From JAIQFL01 sp035295745 (lineage in GTDB: Bacteria; Acidobacteriota; Terriglobia; Bryobacterales; Bryobacteraceae): a DNA stretch of 64,000 nucleotides. Positions within the stretch are counted from its first letter, which is position 1; every line of letters begins with the position of its first letter. The stretch spans positions 1 to 64,000 of the forward strand of contig DATGIL010000013.1 of the NCBI GenBank assembly GCA_035295745.1, in the 5' to 3' direction. The translations under genes and the position numbers were made by a program. This document shows, piece by piece, positions 1 through 8,077 of the stretch. The notes below the pieces were generated by a model, which made no database searches, was not told the DNA's origin, and saw only the letters and a program-made list of their open reading frames with translations.

Positions 1-134
1 GCTGCAAAGCGAAGCGGCATCCTATGAATGCCTGAGGCGAGAGCTTTTCGGGAGAGCCGGATGCGGGAAATCTGCACGTCCGGTTCGGGGAGGGGGAGGT
101 AGGCCGCTCTCTATCACCTACCTCTCTACTCTAC
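1..134 (+). mobile_element. Group II intron, 3' end (domains V and VI)
   Basis: The window opens inside the 3' part of a group II intron. Domain V is at 54-86: a hairpin starting GAGCCGGATGCGG, with a GAAA-type loop, closing with GCACGTCCGGTTC. This is the conserved bacterial D5 form with its two-base bulge. A purine-rich linker of mostly G follows, then a domain VI hairpin whose arms GAGGTAGG (96-103) and CCTACCTC (117-124) are perfectly complementary. An unpaired A near the 3' arm (116 is a candidate) could be the branch point. The exact 3' splice site is uncertain, probably 125-135. Any reverse transcriptase/maturase ORF would lie upstream, outside the window. Intron class cannot be assigned from this tail. 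Confidence 0.85.
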
Positions 135-176
135 CGGCTCGCAGTCTCGGAACGCTTGCTTACGCGCGCGGCTCGT

Positions 177-228
177 AACGTCTCGTGACGCGTGCGGATC
201 GCAACGTCTCGTGACGCGTGCGGATCGT
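177..228. repeat. 26-bp tandem direct repeat, two copies
   Basis: Two adjacent copies of a 26-base unit occupy 177-202 and 203-228 and differ only at the last base. Each begins AACGTCTCGTGACGCGTGCG. They lie between the group II intron tail and the 3' end of the PQQ-repeat gene. A partly related stretch with GTCTCG and ACGC elements precedes them at about 143-176. No coding signal overlaps. The repeat may be a local slippage product or a small intergenic repeat family; the window shows no third full copy. Confidence 0.85.
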
Positions 229-275
229 CAGTGTCTCGCGTGCCGCGAGCGTGGGGTGAGTAAGCGAGTAACTGA

Positions 276-584
276 TTACGTCGCCGCGGAAGTTGCTGCG
301 GCCGCTTCGTCCTGCTGCCGTTTCTGGTGCAGCACGATGCTCTGCTGGTCGTCCACCGTGGCGATGGTGATGAGGCCGAGGCCGAGCCCCTTGAGCCGGT
401 TGTTCCAGCGAATGTGGCCGCTGGATGGATCGAGGCAGAACATCTCCCCACCGGAGGCGGCGTACAGAGCACCATCCTGTAACACCACATTGACGAAATC
501 GCCCCTCAGCTTGGTTCGCCAGATCTCCTCGCCGGTGGCGCGGTCGAGTGCGAGCACACAACCATGGATACCGATGTAGATCAT
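276..584 (-). CDS. Short PQQ-like beta-propeller repeat protein
   Basis: A 102-residue protein. Residues 1-70 form two PQQ/WD-like propeller blades: 'GCVLALDRATGEEIWRTKL' is the first and 'GEMFCLDPSSGHIRWNNRL' the second, each with the A-LD-TG-W pattern of PQQ_2 repeats. The last ~25 residues are Gln/Ala-rich and low in complexity. There is no signal peptide. Full PQQ propellers have 6-8 blades, so this could be a remnant. However, I recall free-standing proteins of about this size in Acidobacteria, and the start and stop are clean. It may oligomerise into a propeller. It is divergent from the permease gene across 92 bp that contain a small inverted repeat (TCGCG-N6-CGCGA at 597-612). No enzymatic function can be assigned. 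Confidence 0.7.
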   Translation of the reverse strand: MIYIGIHGCVLALDRATGEEIWRTKLRGDFVNVVLQDGALYAASGGEMFCLDPSSGHIRWNNRLKGLGLGLITIATVDDQQSIVLHQKRQQDEAAAATSAAT

Positions 585-676
585 GCATTCATGGTATCGC
601 GGGATATCGCGACAATTCCTAACCGGTAACTTTTCCCTTCGTCATCAGTACTGTATTGGAAGAGCCTAGGTGACAA

Positions 677-3121
677 ATGGGAAAACTGATTCAGGACGTG
701 CGTTACGGACTGCGAAATCTGGCGAGGAGCCCCGGCTTCGTGCTGGTTGCGATGTTGACCCTGGCGTTGGGCATCGGCGCCAACACCACCATCTTCAGCG
801 TGATTAACAATACGCTGCTGAAGCCCCTGCCATTTCCCGGATCCGAGCGGCTGGTGCTGGTGTGGGAGACATTCGGGAAAGGTCCGGACAATTGGAACAT
901 CGTCTCCGCGCCGAACTTCCACGATTTCGAACGGCAGAGCCACTCATTCGAGCACATGGCGATTTTCGATTCAGCGGGCAGAGGCTACAATCTTTCTCCG
1001 ACGGTGAACGCGCGGGAGGCGGAACAGGTCTCCGGTCTGCGCGTTTCGGCGGGATTCTTCGACGTGCTGGGTGTCAAGCCACTGCTCGGGCGCACCTTTC
1101 TGCCAGAGGAAGAGTTTCTCGGCAAAGATCACGAGGTCGTCCTGAGTTACGGACTGTGGAGCAGTCGCTACAACGGCGACCCTTCGCTGGTGGGGCGGAC
1201 GATTCGTATCGACGGCGCTGAGTTTACGGTGATCGGTGTGATGCCGCGCGACTTCGAATGGCAGTTCTGGAGCGGGCCACGCAAGCTGTGGGTGCCAGTA
1301 GGGTACACCAAGACCGACGTCGGGCGCGGCAACAACAGTTTTTTGTCCATCGCCCGCCTGAAGCCCGGAGTCAGCGTGGCGCAAGCCGCGTCGGAGATGG
1401 AAGCAGTCGGGCACAACGTGGCCGCACAGTACCCCAAGGACGACGCCGATATGGGCGCCACCGTATTTCCATTGGCCGAGTTCGGAATCCAAGGACTGCG
1501 CACCACCATGCTGACGCTGCTCGCGGCCGTGGCGTTTGTGCTGCTGATTGCATGTGTCAACGTGGCCAACCTGCTGCTGGCGAGAGGAGCCGCGCGGCAG
1601 AAGGAGTTCGCGATCCGGCTGGCATTGGGTGCGCCCGCATCGCGCATCGCGCGCCAGTTGTTTACCGAGAATGTGCTGCTGGCACTGGCGGGCGGTGTGG
1701 CGGGCCTCCTGTTCAGTGCCTTGTGCAATAAGCTGATGTTCCATGCGTTCAAGCTCGACGCTCTGTATCTGCCGATGCGGATTGTCGACGGCATCCCGAT
1801 GGACGGCCGGGTTTTTGGATTCGCGCTGCTCACTTCGTGCGCGACCGGCGTGCTGTTCGGAATTGTTCCGGCGATCAATGCGTGGCGCACCGACGTGAAT
1901 GCGCCGTTGAAAGAAGGCGGCCGCTCGGGTAGCAGCAGCGGGCAGAATCGCCTTCGCCAGGTTTTGGTTGCCTCAGAGGTCGCGCTCGCGTTGGTAGTTC
2001 TTTCGGGCGCGGGCTTGATGATCAAGAGCATGACACGATTATTGGGTGTCGATCCAGGGTTGAACGCGAAGAATGTCCTGATTTTGGGAATGTCGGTTCC
2101 GCAGGAGGAAATCTATGTCGGGCCGCCCGGATTGCCGCGCTTTTGCGACGACATCCAGGAGCATGTTGGTTCGATTCCAGGGGTTCTGTCGGTCGGGGCG
2201 ATTGCGCATCTTCCGATGCGTGGGAACGCCGGCCGCTCGTTTCAGATCGAGGGCCGGGCGCCCGCCGACCCCGGAAAAATGCCGGGAGCGAGCTACACGG
2301 TGGCGTGCCCGAATTACTTCAAGACGATGGGCGTTCCGGTTCTGAAGGGCAGGGAATTTACTCGCCAGGATACGGTGAGCGCGCCGGGAGCGATCGTGAT
2401 CAACGAAGCGATGGCGCGGGCGTATTGGCCGAATGAAGATCCTGTGGGCCGCGCCATCCGGTTAGGCGGAAGCGACGGACCCCGTCTTACGATCGTCGGC
2501 GTGGTGGGCAATGTGCACTTCCAGGGTCTGGACGCGCCGCCGCGGCGGCAGTTCTATCGCCCGTATATGCAGGCTGGGTGGCCAGTGATGTCGATCGTGG
2601 TGCGAACGGTCAACGCTCCAGCTACATTTACGGCGCCGGTGAAGCAGGCTTTGGCGAGTATCCTGCCGGAGTGGCCCGTGGCGGGCGTCGAGACGATGGA
2701 GGATGTGGTTCGGGGCTCGACAGGCTCGCGCCGGCTTCCCATGCTGCTCTTGAGTTGCTTTTCGGTGCTGGCCCTGGCTCTGGCGGCGGTAGGAATCGTC
2801 GGTGTGGTGGGGCATACGGTGACGCAGCGTACGCGTGAGATCGGGATTCGCATGGCTCTGGGTGCGAAGACTTTCGACGTCTTGCGGCTGATGGTGAATG
2901 GGAGCATGCTGTGGGTGTTGATCGGAATTGCGGTGGGCGCGGTGGGGTCGGCAGGCCTCACGCGACTGCTCGCCGGACTTCTGTACGATGTGCGTCCGCT
3001 CGATCCAGCGGTGCTTGGCGGTGTGTCGCTGTTGCTGGCGGCGGTGGCGCTGCTGGCGAGTTACGTGCCGGCGCGCCGGGCTGCTCGAATCGATCCAATC
3101 TCGGCTCTGCGCTGCGAGTGA
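677..3121 (+). CDS. ADOP-type MacB/FtsX-like ABC transporter permease
   Basis: An 814-residue inner-membrane protein with a duplicated architecture. A first transmembrane helix at residues ~20-42 (after 'LARSPGFVLVAMLTLALGIG') is followed by a MacB-type periplasmic core (~50-250) and an FtsX permease block (~275-400, containing 'ACVNVANLLLARG'). A second periplasmic core (~430-640) and a C-terminal FtsX block (~690-805, 'TREIGIRMALGAK') follow. This is the layout of the acidobacterial duplicated orphan permease family, which typically lacks an adjacent ATPase gene; none is seen here. The short N-terminal element 'LIQDVRYGLRNLARSP' is also typical of the family. Substrate is unknown; family members are assumed to be involved in lipoprotein, peptide or drug export. 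It stands alone and is not part of the biosynthetic cluster. Confidence 0.92.
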   Translation: MGKLIQDVRYGLRNLARSPGFVLVAMLTLALGIGANTTIFSVINNTLLKPLPFPGSERLVLVWETFGKGPDNWNIVSAPNFHDFERQSHSFEHMAIFDSAGRGYNLSPTVNAREAEQVSGLRVSAGFFDVLGVKPLLGRTFLPEEEFLGKDHEVVLSYGLWSSRYNGDPSLVGRTIRIDGAEFTVIGVMPRDFEWQFWSGPRKLWVPVGYTKTDVGRGNNSFLSIARLKPGVSVAQAASEMEAVGHNVAAQYPKDDADMGATVFPLAEFGIQGLRTTMLTLLAAVAFVLLIACVNVANLLLARGAARQKEFAIRLALGAPASRIARQLFTENVLLALAGGVAGLLFSALCNKLMFHAFKLDALYLPMRIVDGIPMDGRVFGFALLTSCATGVLFGIVPAINAWRTDVNAPLKEGGRSGSSSGQNRLRQVLVASEVALALVVLSGAGLMIKSMTRLLGVDPGLNAKNVLILGMSVPQEEIYVGPPGLPRFCDDIQEHVGSIPGVLSVGAIAHLPMRGNAGRSFQIEGRAPADPGKMPGASYTVACPNYFKTMGVPVLKGREFTRQDTVSAPGAIVINEAMARAYWPNEDPVGRAIRLGGSDGPRLTIVGVVGNVHFQGLDAPPRRQFYRPYMQAGWPVMSIVVRTVNAPATFTAPVKQALASILPEWPVAGVETMEDVVRGSTGSRRLPMLLLSCFSVLALALAAVGIVGVVGHTVTQRTREIGIRMALGAKTFDVLRLMVNGSMLWVLIGIAVGAVGSAGLTRLLAGLLYDVRPLDPAVLGGVSLLLAAVALLASYVPARRAARIDPISALRCE

Positions 3122-3136
3122 GGAGATTTCGGGAGA

Positions 3137-3307
3137 TTTCATGAAATGCGGGGCAGAAGAGCTGCGTGCCGTCAGGTATGGGGGGGCTGAGGGAAAAGCG
3201 TCGAGAGGAATCTCGACGCGGCAAAACAGGAGTGTTTGCGCCACCGCTGCTCGCGGAACGCTGACAACTCTCAAAAACCCACGCACACCAGCACGGGTTT
3301 CATGAAA
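3137..3307. promoter_or_regulatory. Two copies of palindrome TTTCATGAAA upstream of lacI-type gene
   Basis: The 218-bp gap between the ADOP permease and the LacI-family gene holds two identical 10-bp perfect palindromes, TTTCATGAAA, at 3137-3146 and 3298-3307. Their centres are 161 bp apart. The second sits 33 bp before the GTG start of the regulator. Paired palindromes around a LacI-family gene are the classic arrangement for autoregulation by DNA looping, so these are candidate operators. They lack the central CG common in LacI-family sites, so the assignment is tentative. Confidence 0.4.
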
Positions 3308-3339
3308 GAAATTCGGGGCTTTGTAGTACCATATTCAAC

Positions 3340-4449
3340 GTGAGTCGCGGAAGAGAGAAGCGAGGTGCCACGATTGTGGACGTCGCTTCGAAAGCGGGAG
3401 TCTCGTTGGGCACTGCCTCGCGGGTGCTGAACAATCGCCGCGGAGTGGATCCCGAATTACGCCGCAAGGTGACCGAAGCGGCACGCTCGTTGAGTTACGT
3501 GCGGGCTGAGAATGCGCGGCGTGCCTCGCGTGAGACTTGTCCGATCATCACGTTTGTTCTGAGCAATCGCGGTTTCCTGCACCCCGTGCACGCGCGCTTG
3601 CTCCAAGGCGCCGAGCAGTATTGCGAAGAGAGCGGGTTCTTCGTGGTGTTCAAGCGGCTCGACTACTCGGCAGATACGCCGCTCAGTGACTTGAAGCTCC
3701 CCACCCTACTACGGGAGCACGGTATCGCCGACTGCCTGATCCTGGCGGGCACCAACTATCCGAATCTGATCGAGGCAACGGAGCGCGCCGGCGTTCCCTA
3801 TGTTCTCTACGGGAACAATCTGGTGGGAGAACACCCACACGGCGCCGTTGACCAGGCGCGATCGGACGACGCCACCGGGGCGCGCGAAGGCATGCGCTAT
3901 CTCATCCGGCTGGGACATCGGCAAATCTGCTTCATTGGCGACATCGCGCAGCCTTGGTACGAAGTCCGGTATCGGGCCTACCTCGCGATGATGGCGGAGG
4001 CCGGGCTGGAACCGCTGGCGCAGACCGTCGGCCTCTCCCCGGACAACGCGCGCAACGGGTACGCTTCGACGGAAGCGATGCTGCAGCGGGGCCTGCCCAT
4101 CAGCGCGATCTTCGCGGGAGCGGATGATGTGGCGTTCGGCGTGTGGGAGCAGGTGCGCCAGCGAGGTCTGCGGATTCCCGACGATATTTCGCTGCTGGGA
4201 TTCGGAGACATGCCGGATGCGCACTTGATGGAACCGCCACTTACCACCGTGAGGATTCCGTTCCTGGAGATCGGCCGGCAACTGGCGCGAATGGCGATTG
4301 AGAAGGCGAATTCTCCCCGCTCGGCGCTGCCCGAGACGGTGATCCCCACCGAGTTGGTGCTGCGAGGCACCACGTGGCCGCGTCTGGAAGGCGGAAGCCT
4401 GGCGCTCGGCGATTCCGAAGCCGGACGCCGCGAGATTGGAGGAGTGTGA
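3340..4449 (+). CDS. LacI-family transcriptional regulator
   Basis: A 369-residue repressor. The N-terminal LacI helix-turn-helix is clear at residues ~10-32 ('IVDVASKAGVSLGTASRVLN'), followed by the hinge region and a periplasmic-binding-protein-like effector domain (~65-340, with 'GIADCLILAGTNYP', 'FIGDIAQPWYEVR' and 'ISLLGFGDMPDAHLMEPPLTT'). The start is GTG at 3340. The stop overlaps the GTG start of the GH28 gene (GTGA at 4446-4449), so the two are very likely co-transcribed and translationally coupled. It probably senses a sugar or uronate released by the glycosidase and controls this operon. The effector is not identifiable from sequence alone. Two palindromes upstream may be its operators. 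Confidence 0.93.
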   Translation: MSRGREKRGATIVDVASKAGVSLGTASRVLNNRRGVDPELRRKVTEAARSLSYVRAENARRASRETCPIITFVLSNRGFLHPVHARLLQGAEQYCEESGFFVVFKRLDYSADTPLSDLKLPTLLREHGIADCLILAGTNYPNLIEATERAGVPYVLYGNNLVGEHPHGAVDQARSDDATGAREGMRYLIRLGHRQICFIGDIAQPWYEVRYRAYLAMMAEAGLEPLAQTVGLSPDNARNGYASTEAMLQRGLPISAIFAGADDVAFGVWEQVRQRGLRIPDDISLLGFGDMPDAHLMEPPLTTVRIPFLEIGRQLARMAIEKANSPRSALPETVIPTELVLRGTTWPRLEGGSLALGDSEAGRREIGGV

Positions 4450-6035
4450 GACTCAGTTTACTGGCCCGAGCTGCGCTGCTCGGGATCGCGATCCCGTCTG
4501 CCGTGGCGGCGCAATCGCCGGGTTCGCCCGCGGGCGATCGAGCGTTCTTCAACGTGCTGGACTACGGCGCAAAGCGCGACGGCTCCGGATCGTCGACCGC
4601 CGCTTTTCGCAGTGCGATTGAAGCCTGCGCCAAGGCGGGAGGTGGAACCGTCTTCATCCCAGCCGGCCAGTATGTGTCGGGTGCGATTGAGCTGGTCAGC
4701 AACCTGACGCTCTACATCGACGCCGGCGCAGTGATCAAGTTCGCGGCCAATCGCGAAGAGTATCCGATGGTGAAGAGCCGATTTGAAGGCGTCGAAACGC
4801 AAGCGCCCGCGGCCATGATCGGCGGCCACAATCTGGAGAATGTCGCCATCACGGGACGCGGCACCATCATGGCGGTCAACGCGGATTGGCGCGCCCTCAT
4901 GAGCGATCAATCGAATCGCGCGGCATGGACCGACATGCTGGGGAAGCTGGAGCGTAAGGAGAGTGTCCGTGAGGAACAGCGCGCGAAGGCTGCGCTCTCG
5001 CTGCGCGCCGATTTTATCCGGCCCGTCGAGAGCAAGAACGTGCTGATCGAGGGCATCCATATTATGGGTGGTCCGATGTGGGTGCTGCACATCCTCTACT
5101 GCGAGAATGTCGTGATTCGCAATGTGGTGGTGGAGAGCTTTCCGGGCGCGAATACCGACGGAGTGGACGTGGATTCCAGCCGCCATGTGCGCATCTCGGA
5201 CTCTTACTTCGATACGGGCGACGATGCGATTTGTCTGAAGTCGGGCAAGGATGCCGATGGTTTGCGGGTGAATCGTGCAACGGAAGACGTGGCGATCACC
5301 AATTGCACGATTCATCGAGGGCACGGCGCAGTGGTATTGGGCAGCGAGACCTCCGGCGGCATTCGCAACGTAGTGGCGAGCAACATCGTGTCGCAGGGGA
5401 CCGATCGCGGGATTCGCATCAAGAGCACGCGCGGCCGCGGCGGCGTGCTGGAGAATATTCGATTCGACAATTGGGTGATCGAGGACACGCCGAATCCCGC
5501 GATCGAGGTCACGAACTATTACACCAGAGCGCCCGCCGAGCCGGTTTCGGTGCGTACGCCGGTGTTTCGGAATTTCGCGATCAGCCACGTGACTATCAAT
5601 CGCTGCAAGACCGCCGTCAGCATCGAGGGCCTGCCGGAGATGCCGGTAGAAGGACTGCGGCTGACGGACATCGTCGCGAATGCCAAGGAGGGATTGCGCG
5701 CATTCAATACCAAAGGACTGGAGTTGCACAACGTGCAGATCAATCCGGAGGAAGGCATCCCGTTCCTCATCCGCGACTCCACCGAACTTGATTTGGATGG
5801 CGTGCAGACGCGGAATCCCAAGCCGGGCGTTCCGGTAGTGCGTCTGGATCGCTCGAGGAATGTATCGCTCCGGAACAGTCTGGCGTGGCCGGGTAGCGAC
5901 GTCTTCCTCTCGATGGCGCCAGGGATGAAGATCTTTCAGACCTCCAATGATTTGTCGGCTGCGGCCAGTGCGTCGAAGGACGAAGAGATGGACGCCTGGA
6001 AGGGGATCAACACACCGGACCGTCCCCAGAGATAG
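4446..6035 (+). CDS. Secreted glycoside hydrolase family 28 (polygalacturonase-like)
   Basis: 529 residues from the GTG at 4446, which is preceded by GGAGGAG and overlaps the regulator's stop. This start gives a clean Sec signal peptide ('LSLLARAALLGIAIPSAVAA', cleavage near residue 22), so the longer ORF starting at 4374 is rejected. A pectate-lyase-like right-handed beta-helix follows, with the GH28 catalytic set: N236-T237-D238-G239, D259-D260 in 'DTGDDAICLKSGKD', H293 in 'GHGAVVLGSE', and R324/K326 in 'RIK'. Family members hydrolyse alpha-1,4-galacturonan or related rhamnogalacturonan linkages with inversion. The extended N-terminal beta-helix and insertions fit exo-acting or unsaturated-oligomer enzymes, but exact specificity is not readable. 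It likely acts in the periplasm or outside the cell on plant pectin. Confidence 0.92.
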   Translation: MRLSLLARAALLGIAIPSAVAAQSPGSPAGDRAFFNVLDYGAKRDGSGSSTAAFRSAIEACAKAGGGTVFIPAGQYVSGAIELVSNLTLYIDAGAVIKFAANREEYPMVKSRFEGVETQAPAAMIGGHNLENVAITGRGTIMAVNADWRALMSDQSNRAAWTDMLGKLERKESVREEQRAKAALSLRADFIRPVESKNVLIEGIHIMGGPMWVLHILYCENVVIRNVVVESFPGANTDGVDVDSSRHVRISDSYFDTGDDAICLKSGKDADGLRVNRATEDVAITNCTIHRGHGAVVLGSETSGGIRNVVASNIVSQGTDRGIRIKSTRGRGGVLENIRFDNWVIEDTPNPAIEVTNYYTRAPAEPVSVRTPVFRNFAISHVTINRCKTAVSIEGLPEMPVEGLRLTDIVANAKEGLRAFNTKGLELHNVQINPEEGIPFLIRDSTELDLDGVQTRNPKPGVPVVRLDRSRNVSLRNSLAWPGSDVFLSMAPGMKIFQTSNDLSAAASASKDEEMDAWKGINTPDRPQR

Positions 6036-6060
6036 GTGTTACCGCGTAGGTGTTACCGCC
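6033..6060. repeat. 14-bp tandem repeat spanning two convergent stop codons
   Basis: TAGGTGTTACCGCG (6033-6046) is followed immediately by TAGGTGTTACCGCC (6047-6060). The first copy contains the TAG stop of the GH28 gene. The second contains the reverse-strand stop (TTA on +, 6053-6055) of the convergent glycosyltransferase. The convergent gap is only 17 bp and no terminator hairpin is evident. Confidence 0.8.
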
Positions 6061-7672
6061 GATTCAGTGCCAACTGATCGTACTTCAGCGACCAAAGCAG
6101 GTGGAAGCGGAAGGAGCCAGGCGTGATCTCGCATTCTCCCACGACCTTTGCTTCCAGATCGCCCACCTCCATGCCACTCGCCGCCAAGTCTCGAATGCGA
6201 CTGAGCACGCGCGGATCGAGATACGGTGCGATCTCGGGATAGGGCGGCAGCACTTGCCTGCTGGAAGCGATCACACGCGCGTTCGGGCCGAGCACCGCCG
6301 TCGGATAGTTCCGGAAGGTGCGAACGAAATCGGGGCGGTACCAGGATGTCAACTGAGGCTTCGCCGGCGGGGTGGCCGCCGCGATTGCCGATAATTCGTT
6401 CCACAAATCCAGATACTGCCGCACCACTACCTGCCAGGAAAAAAGCTCGTGAACCCGGCGGCGACCGGCTTCGCCCCACTTCTTCCGCAGGCCGCTATCG
6501 CATACCAGCAACTCAATCGCGCGAGATAACTCCGGCACGTCCACACTGACCATCTGGGAAAGATAGAAGTGATCGAATAACCAATCTGAAAGTCCGGAAT
6601 GATCAGCTAGGAGCCCATCGGCCTCAGCCCAATAGGTTGGTACGCGCAGCCCAGTGGACTCGTGAACGACCAGATCTTTATAGCCATCCCAATCGGAGCA
6701 AACCACCGGCAGGCCGCTGGCCATGGCTTCGAGAAGAGACTGGCCGAAGGTCTCCTGCAGATTGTCGCTAGGCGACACGAACAGGTCGCAAGCCGCGTAG
6801 AGCGCCGGCATGTCCGCGTCCGTCACGTTCTTGCGGATCGTAACCCGGTCACCGATTCCGAGTTGGCCTGCGAATGCTTCGACGCGGCGCGCGTATTCAT
6901 GGAAGCTGTCGCCGCCCGCCAGAATTAATGTCGCGCGAGGCGTTGTCACGCGCCGCACCATGGTTTCGAAAGCAAGCACCAAGGGGAACAGGTCCATCTT
7001 GTCGTAGTGCGAAAAACGGCCCACATAGAGTGCTAGCACGTCATCTGGAGGCAGGCCGAGGCGACGGCGCAGTTCCGTCTGGTCACCAGGCCGAAAGATC
7101 TCCGGGTCGACCGCGAGAGGGATCTGGTCGAGGCGGCCTCGATATCGAAGGTCGATACCGGTTTCCCCGCCGAAGCCCTGTTGCAAGTGCTCCACCCAGT
7201 TGCGCATCACTTCGACGGCCGTGCTGGCGGTGCAGATGATGGAATCGTAGGGGCGCATTCCCAGCAGCATGGTGCCGAGGACGCGGGGAAGAAAAGACTG
7301 ATAGCTGATGGTGTGAGTAAGCCCGGTAATGGGAATATTTCGGCCGGTCAAGCGGTTCCGCATGTCGGTCCACGGTCCGATATCGGGTGACCAGAGATTA
7401 TGCAGGACGTGAAAGGGTTGCTGCTCGACCGCTGAGGCGAATTCTAGAAGACGGTGGCAGCGGATCCGCGGATCGGAACGCAACAACGCTCCTTCTGGTA
7501 ACTCGGTCTGGAGCCCGCCGATGAAGAAGTGTAACTCATCGAAATCTCCGTATTGCAGAAGTGCACGAAGAAAGCGCCGCACAAAAACAGTCATTCCGTA
7601 GACGCCTTCGACGGGAAGTTGGTCGAGGGCGCCGGCCTCGGGGGAACCGAAGATACTTCCGAAGAGCTTCAT
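6053..7672 (-). CDS. GT4-type glycosyltransferase
   Basis: 539 residues from the ATG at 7672 (MKLFGSIFGSPEAG...). A TTG 96 bases further upstream would add 32 residues with no family resemblance and is not chosen. The C-terminal GT-B domain carries the family 4 nucleotide-sugar signature 'ETFGQSLLEAMASGLPVV' with the EX7E pair, preceded by 'ALYAACDLFVSPSDN'. 'LYVGRFSHYDKMDLFPLV' begins the second Rossmann domain. The N-terminal acceptor domain is long and a further ~100 residues follow the GT core, so the acceptor cannot be named. It is transcribed away from the biosynthetic cluster. It could glycosylate envelope polysaccharide or the cluster's product; the sequence does not decide. Confidence 0.88.
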   Translation of the reverse strand: MKLFGSIFGSPEAGALDQLPVEGVYGMTVFVRRFLRALLQYGDFDELHFFIGGLQTELPEGALLRSDPRIRCHRLLEFASAVEQQPFHVLHNLWSPDIGPWTDMRNRLTGRNIPITGLTHTISYQSFLPRVLGTMLLGMRPYDSIICTASTAVEVMRNWVEHLQQGFGGETGIDLRYRGRLDQIPLAVDPEIFRPGDQTELRRRLGLPPDDVLALYVGRFSHYDKMDLFPLVLAFETMVRRVTTPRATLILAGGDSFHEYARRVEAFAGQLGIGDRVTIRKNVTDADMPALYAACDLFVSPSDNLQETFGQSLLEAMASGLPVVCSDWDGYKDLVVHESTGLRVPTYWAEADGLLADHSGLSDWLFDHFYLSQMVSVDVPELSRAIELLVCDSGLRKKWGEAGRRRVHELFSWQVVVRQYLDLWNELSAIAAATPPAKPQLTSWYRPDFVRTFRNYPTAVLGPNARVIASSRQVLPPYPEIAPYLDPRVLSRIRDLAASGMEVGDLEAKVVGECEITPGSFRFHLLWSLKYDQLALNRR

Positions 7673-8077
7673 CGAACTCAGACTATCAGTGGACGAGGCA
7701 AAAGGCCAATCTGATTTGCGGCTCGTGCATTGATCTGGTTTGCAAAATTCGATATCATCCGAGTACAACTTAGCAGTTCAGAATGTAAAAGACTCAAGGG
7801 CTTGCCGACATTCGGGCCTCGTAGTCAAGTAGCCTGTTTGCTGGAATTTACGGGGCGCTGCCGTGAGGGAGCGAATCAGCCCGAGCGAACGATTTGGTCA
7901 TGAGCTGGAAGATTTGCGTCGCCACGACTTACTCGGGAACTTACGCTAATGTTTTCCCTGAATGGTTCAAAGGATGGGGAACACCAGCGAAGCGGGCCGG
8001 GCCGCTAATGACTGGGGATATGAGGTGGATACCCTCTGCCGCAGTCTAAATGGATCCGATCGGCCCCTGCCGGCGCG
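7673..8077. other. Divergent intergenic region between GT4 gene and cluster
   Basis: About 400 bp separate the reverse-strand glycosyltransferase from the first gene of the PKS/NRPS cluster. The region should contain promoters in both directions, but I see no convincing -35/-10 pair and no strong hairpin. Short ORFs crossing it have no recognisable product. It marks the probable left border of the biosynthetic cluster. Confidence 0.5.

Noticed and set aside
4374..4445. Upstream start for the GH28 gene
   Set aside because: It would overlap the regulator by 76 bases and bury the signal peptide behind a basic leader. The GTG at 4446 has GGAGGAG and gives a normal Sec signal.
4458..5729. 423-codon reverse-strand ORF opposite GH28
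   Set aside because: Shadow of a well-supported gene; the translation is His/Arg-rich without motifs.
7673..7768. TTG-initiated 32-residue extension of the glycosyltransferase
   Set aside because: No family similarity and a rare start codon; the ATG at 7672 begins directly at the conserved N-terminus.
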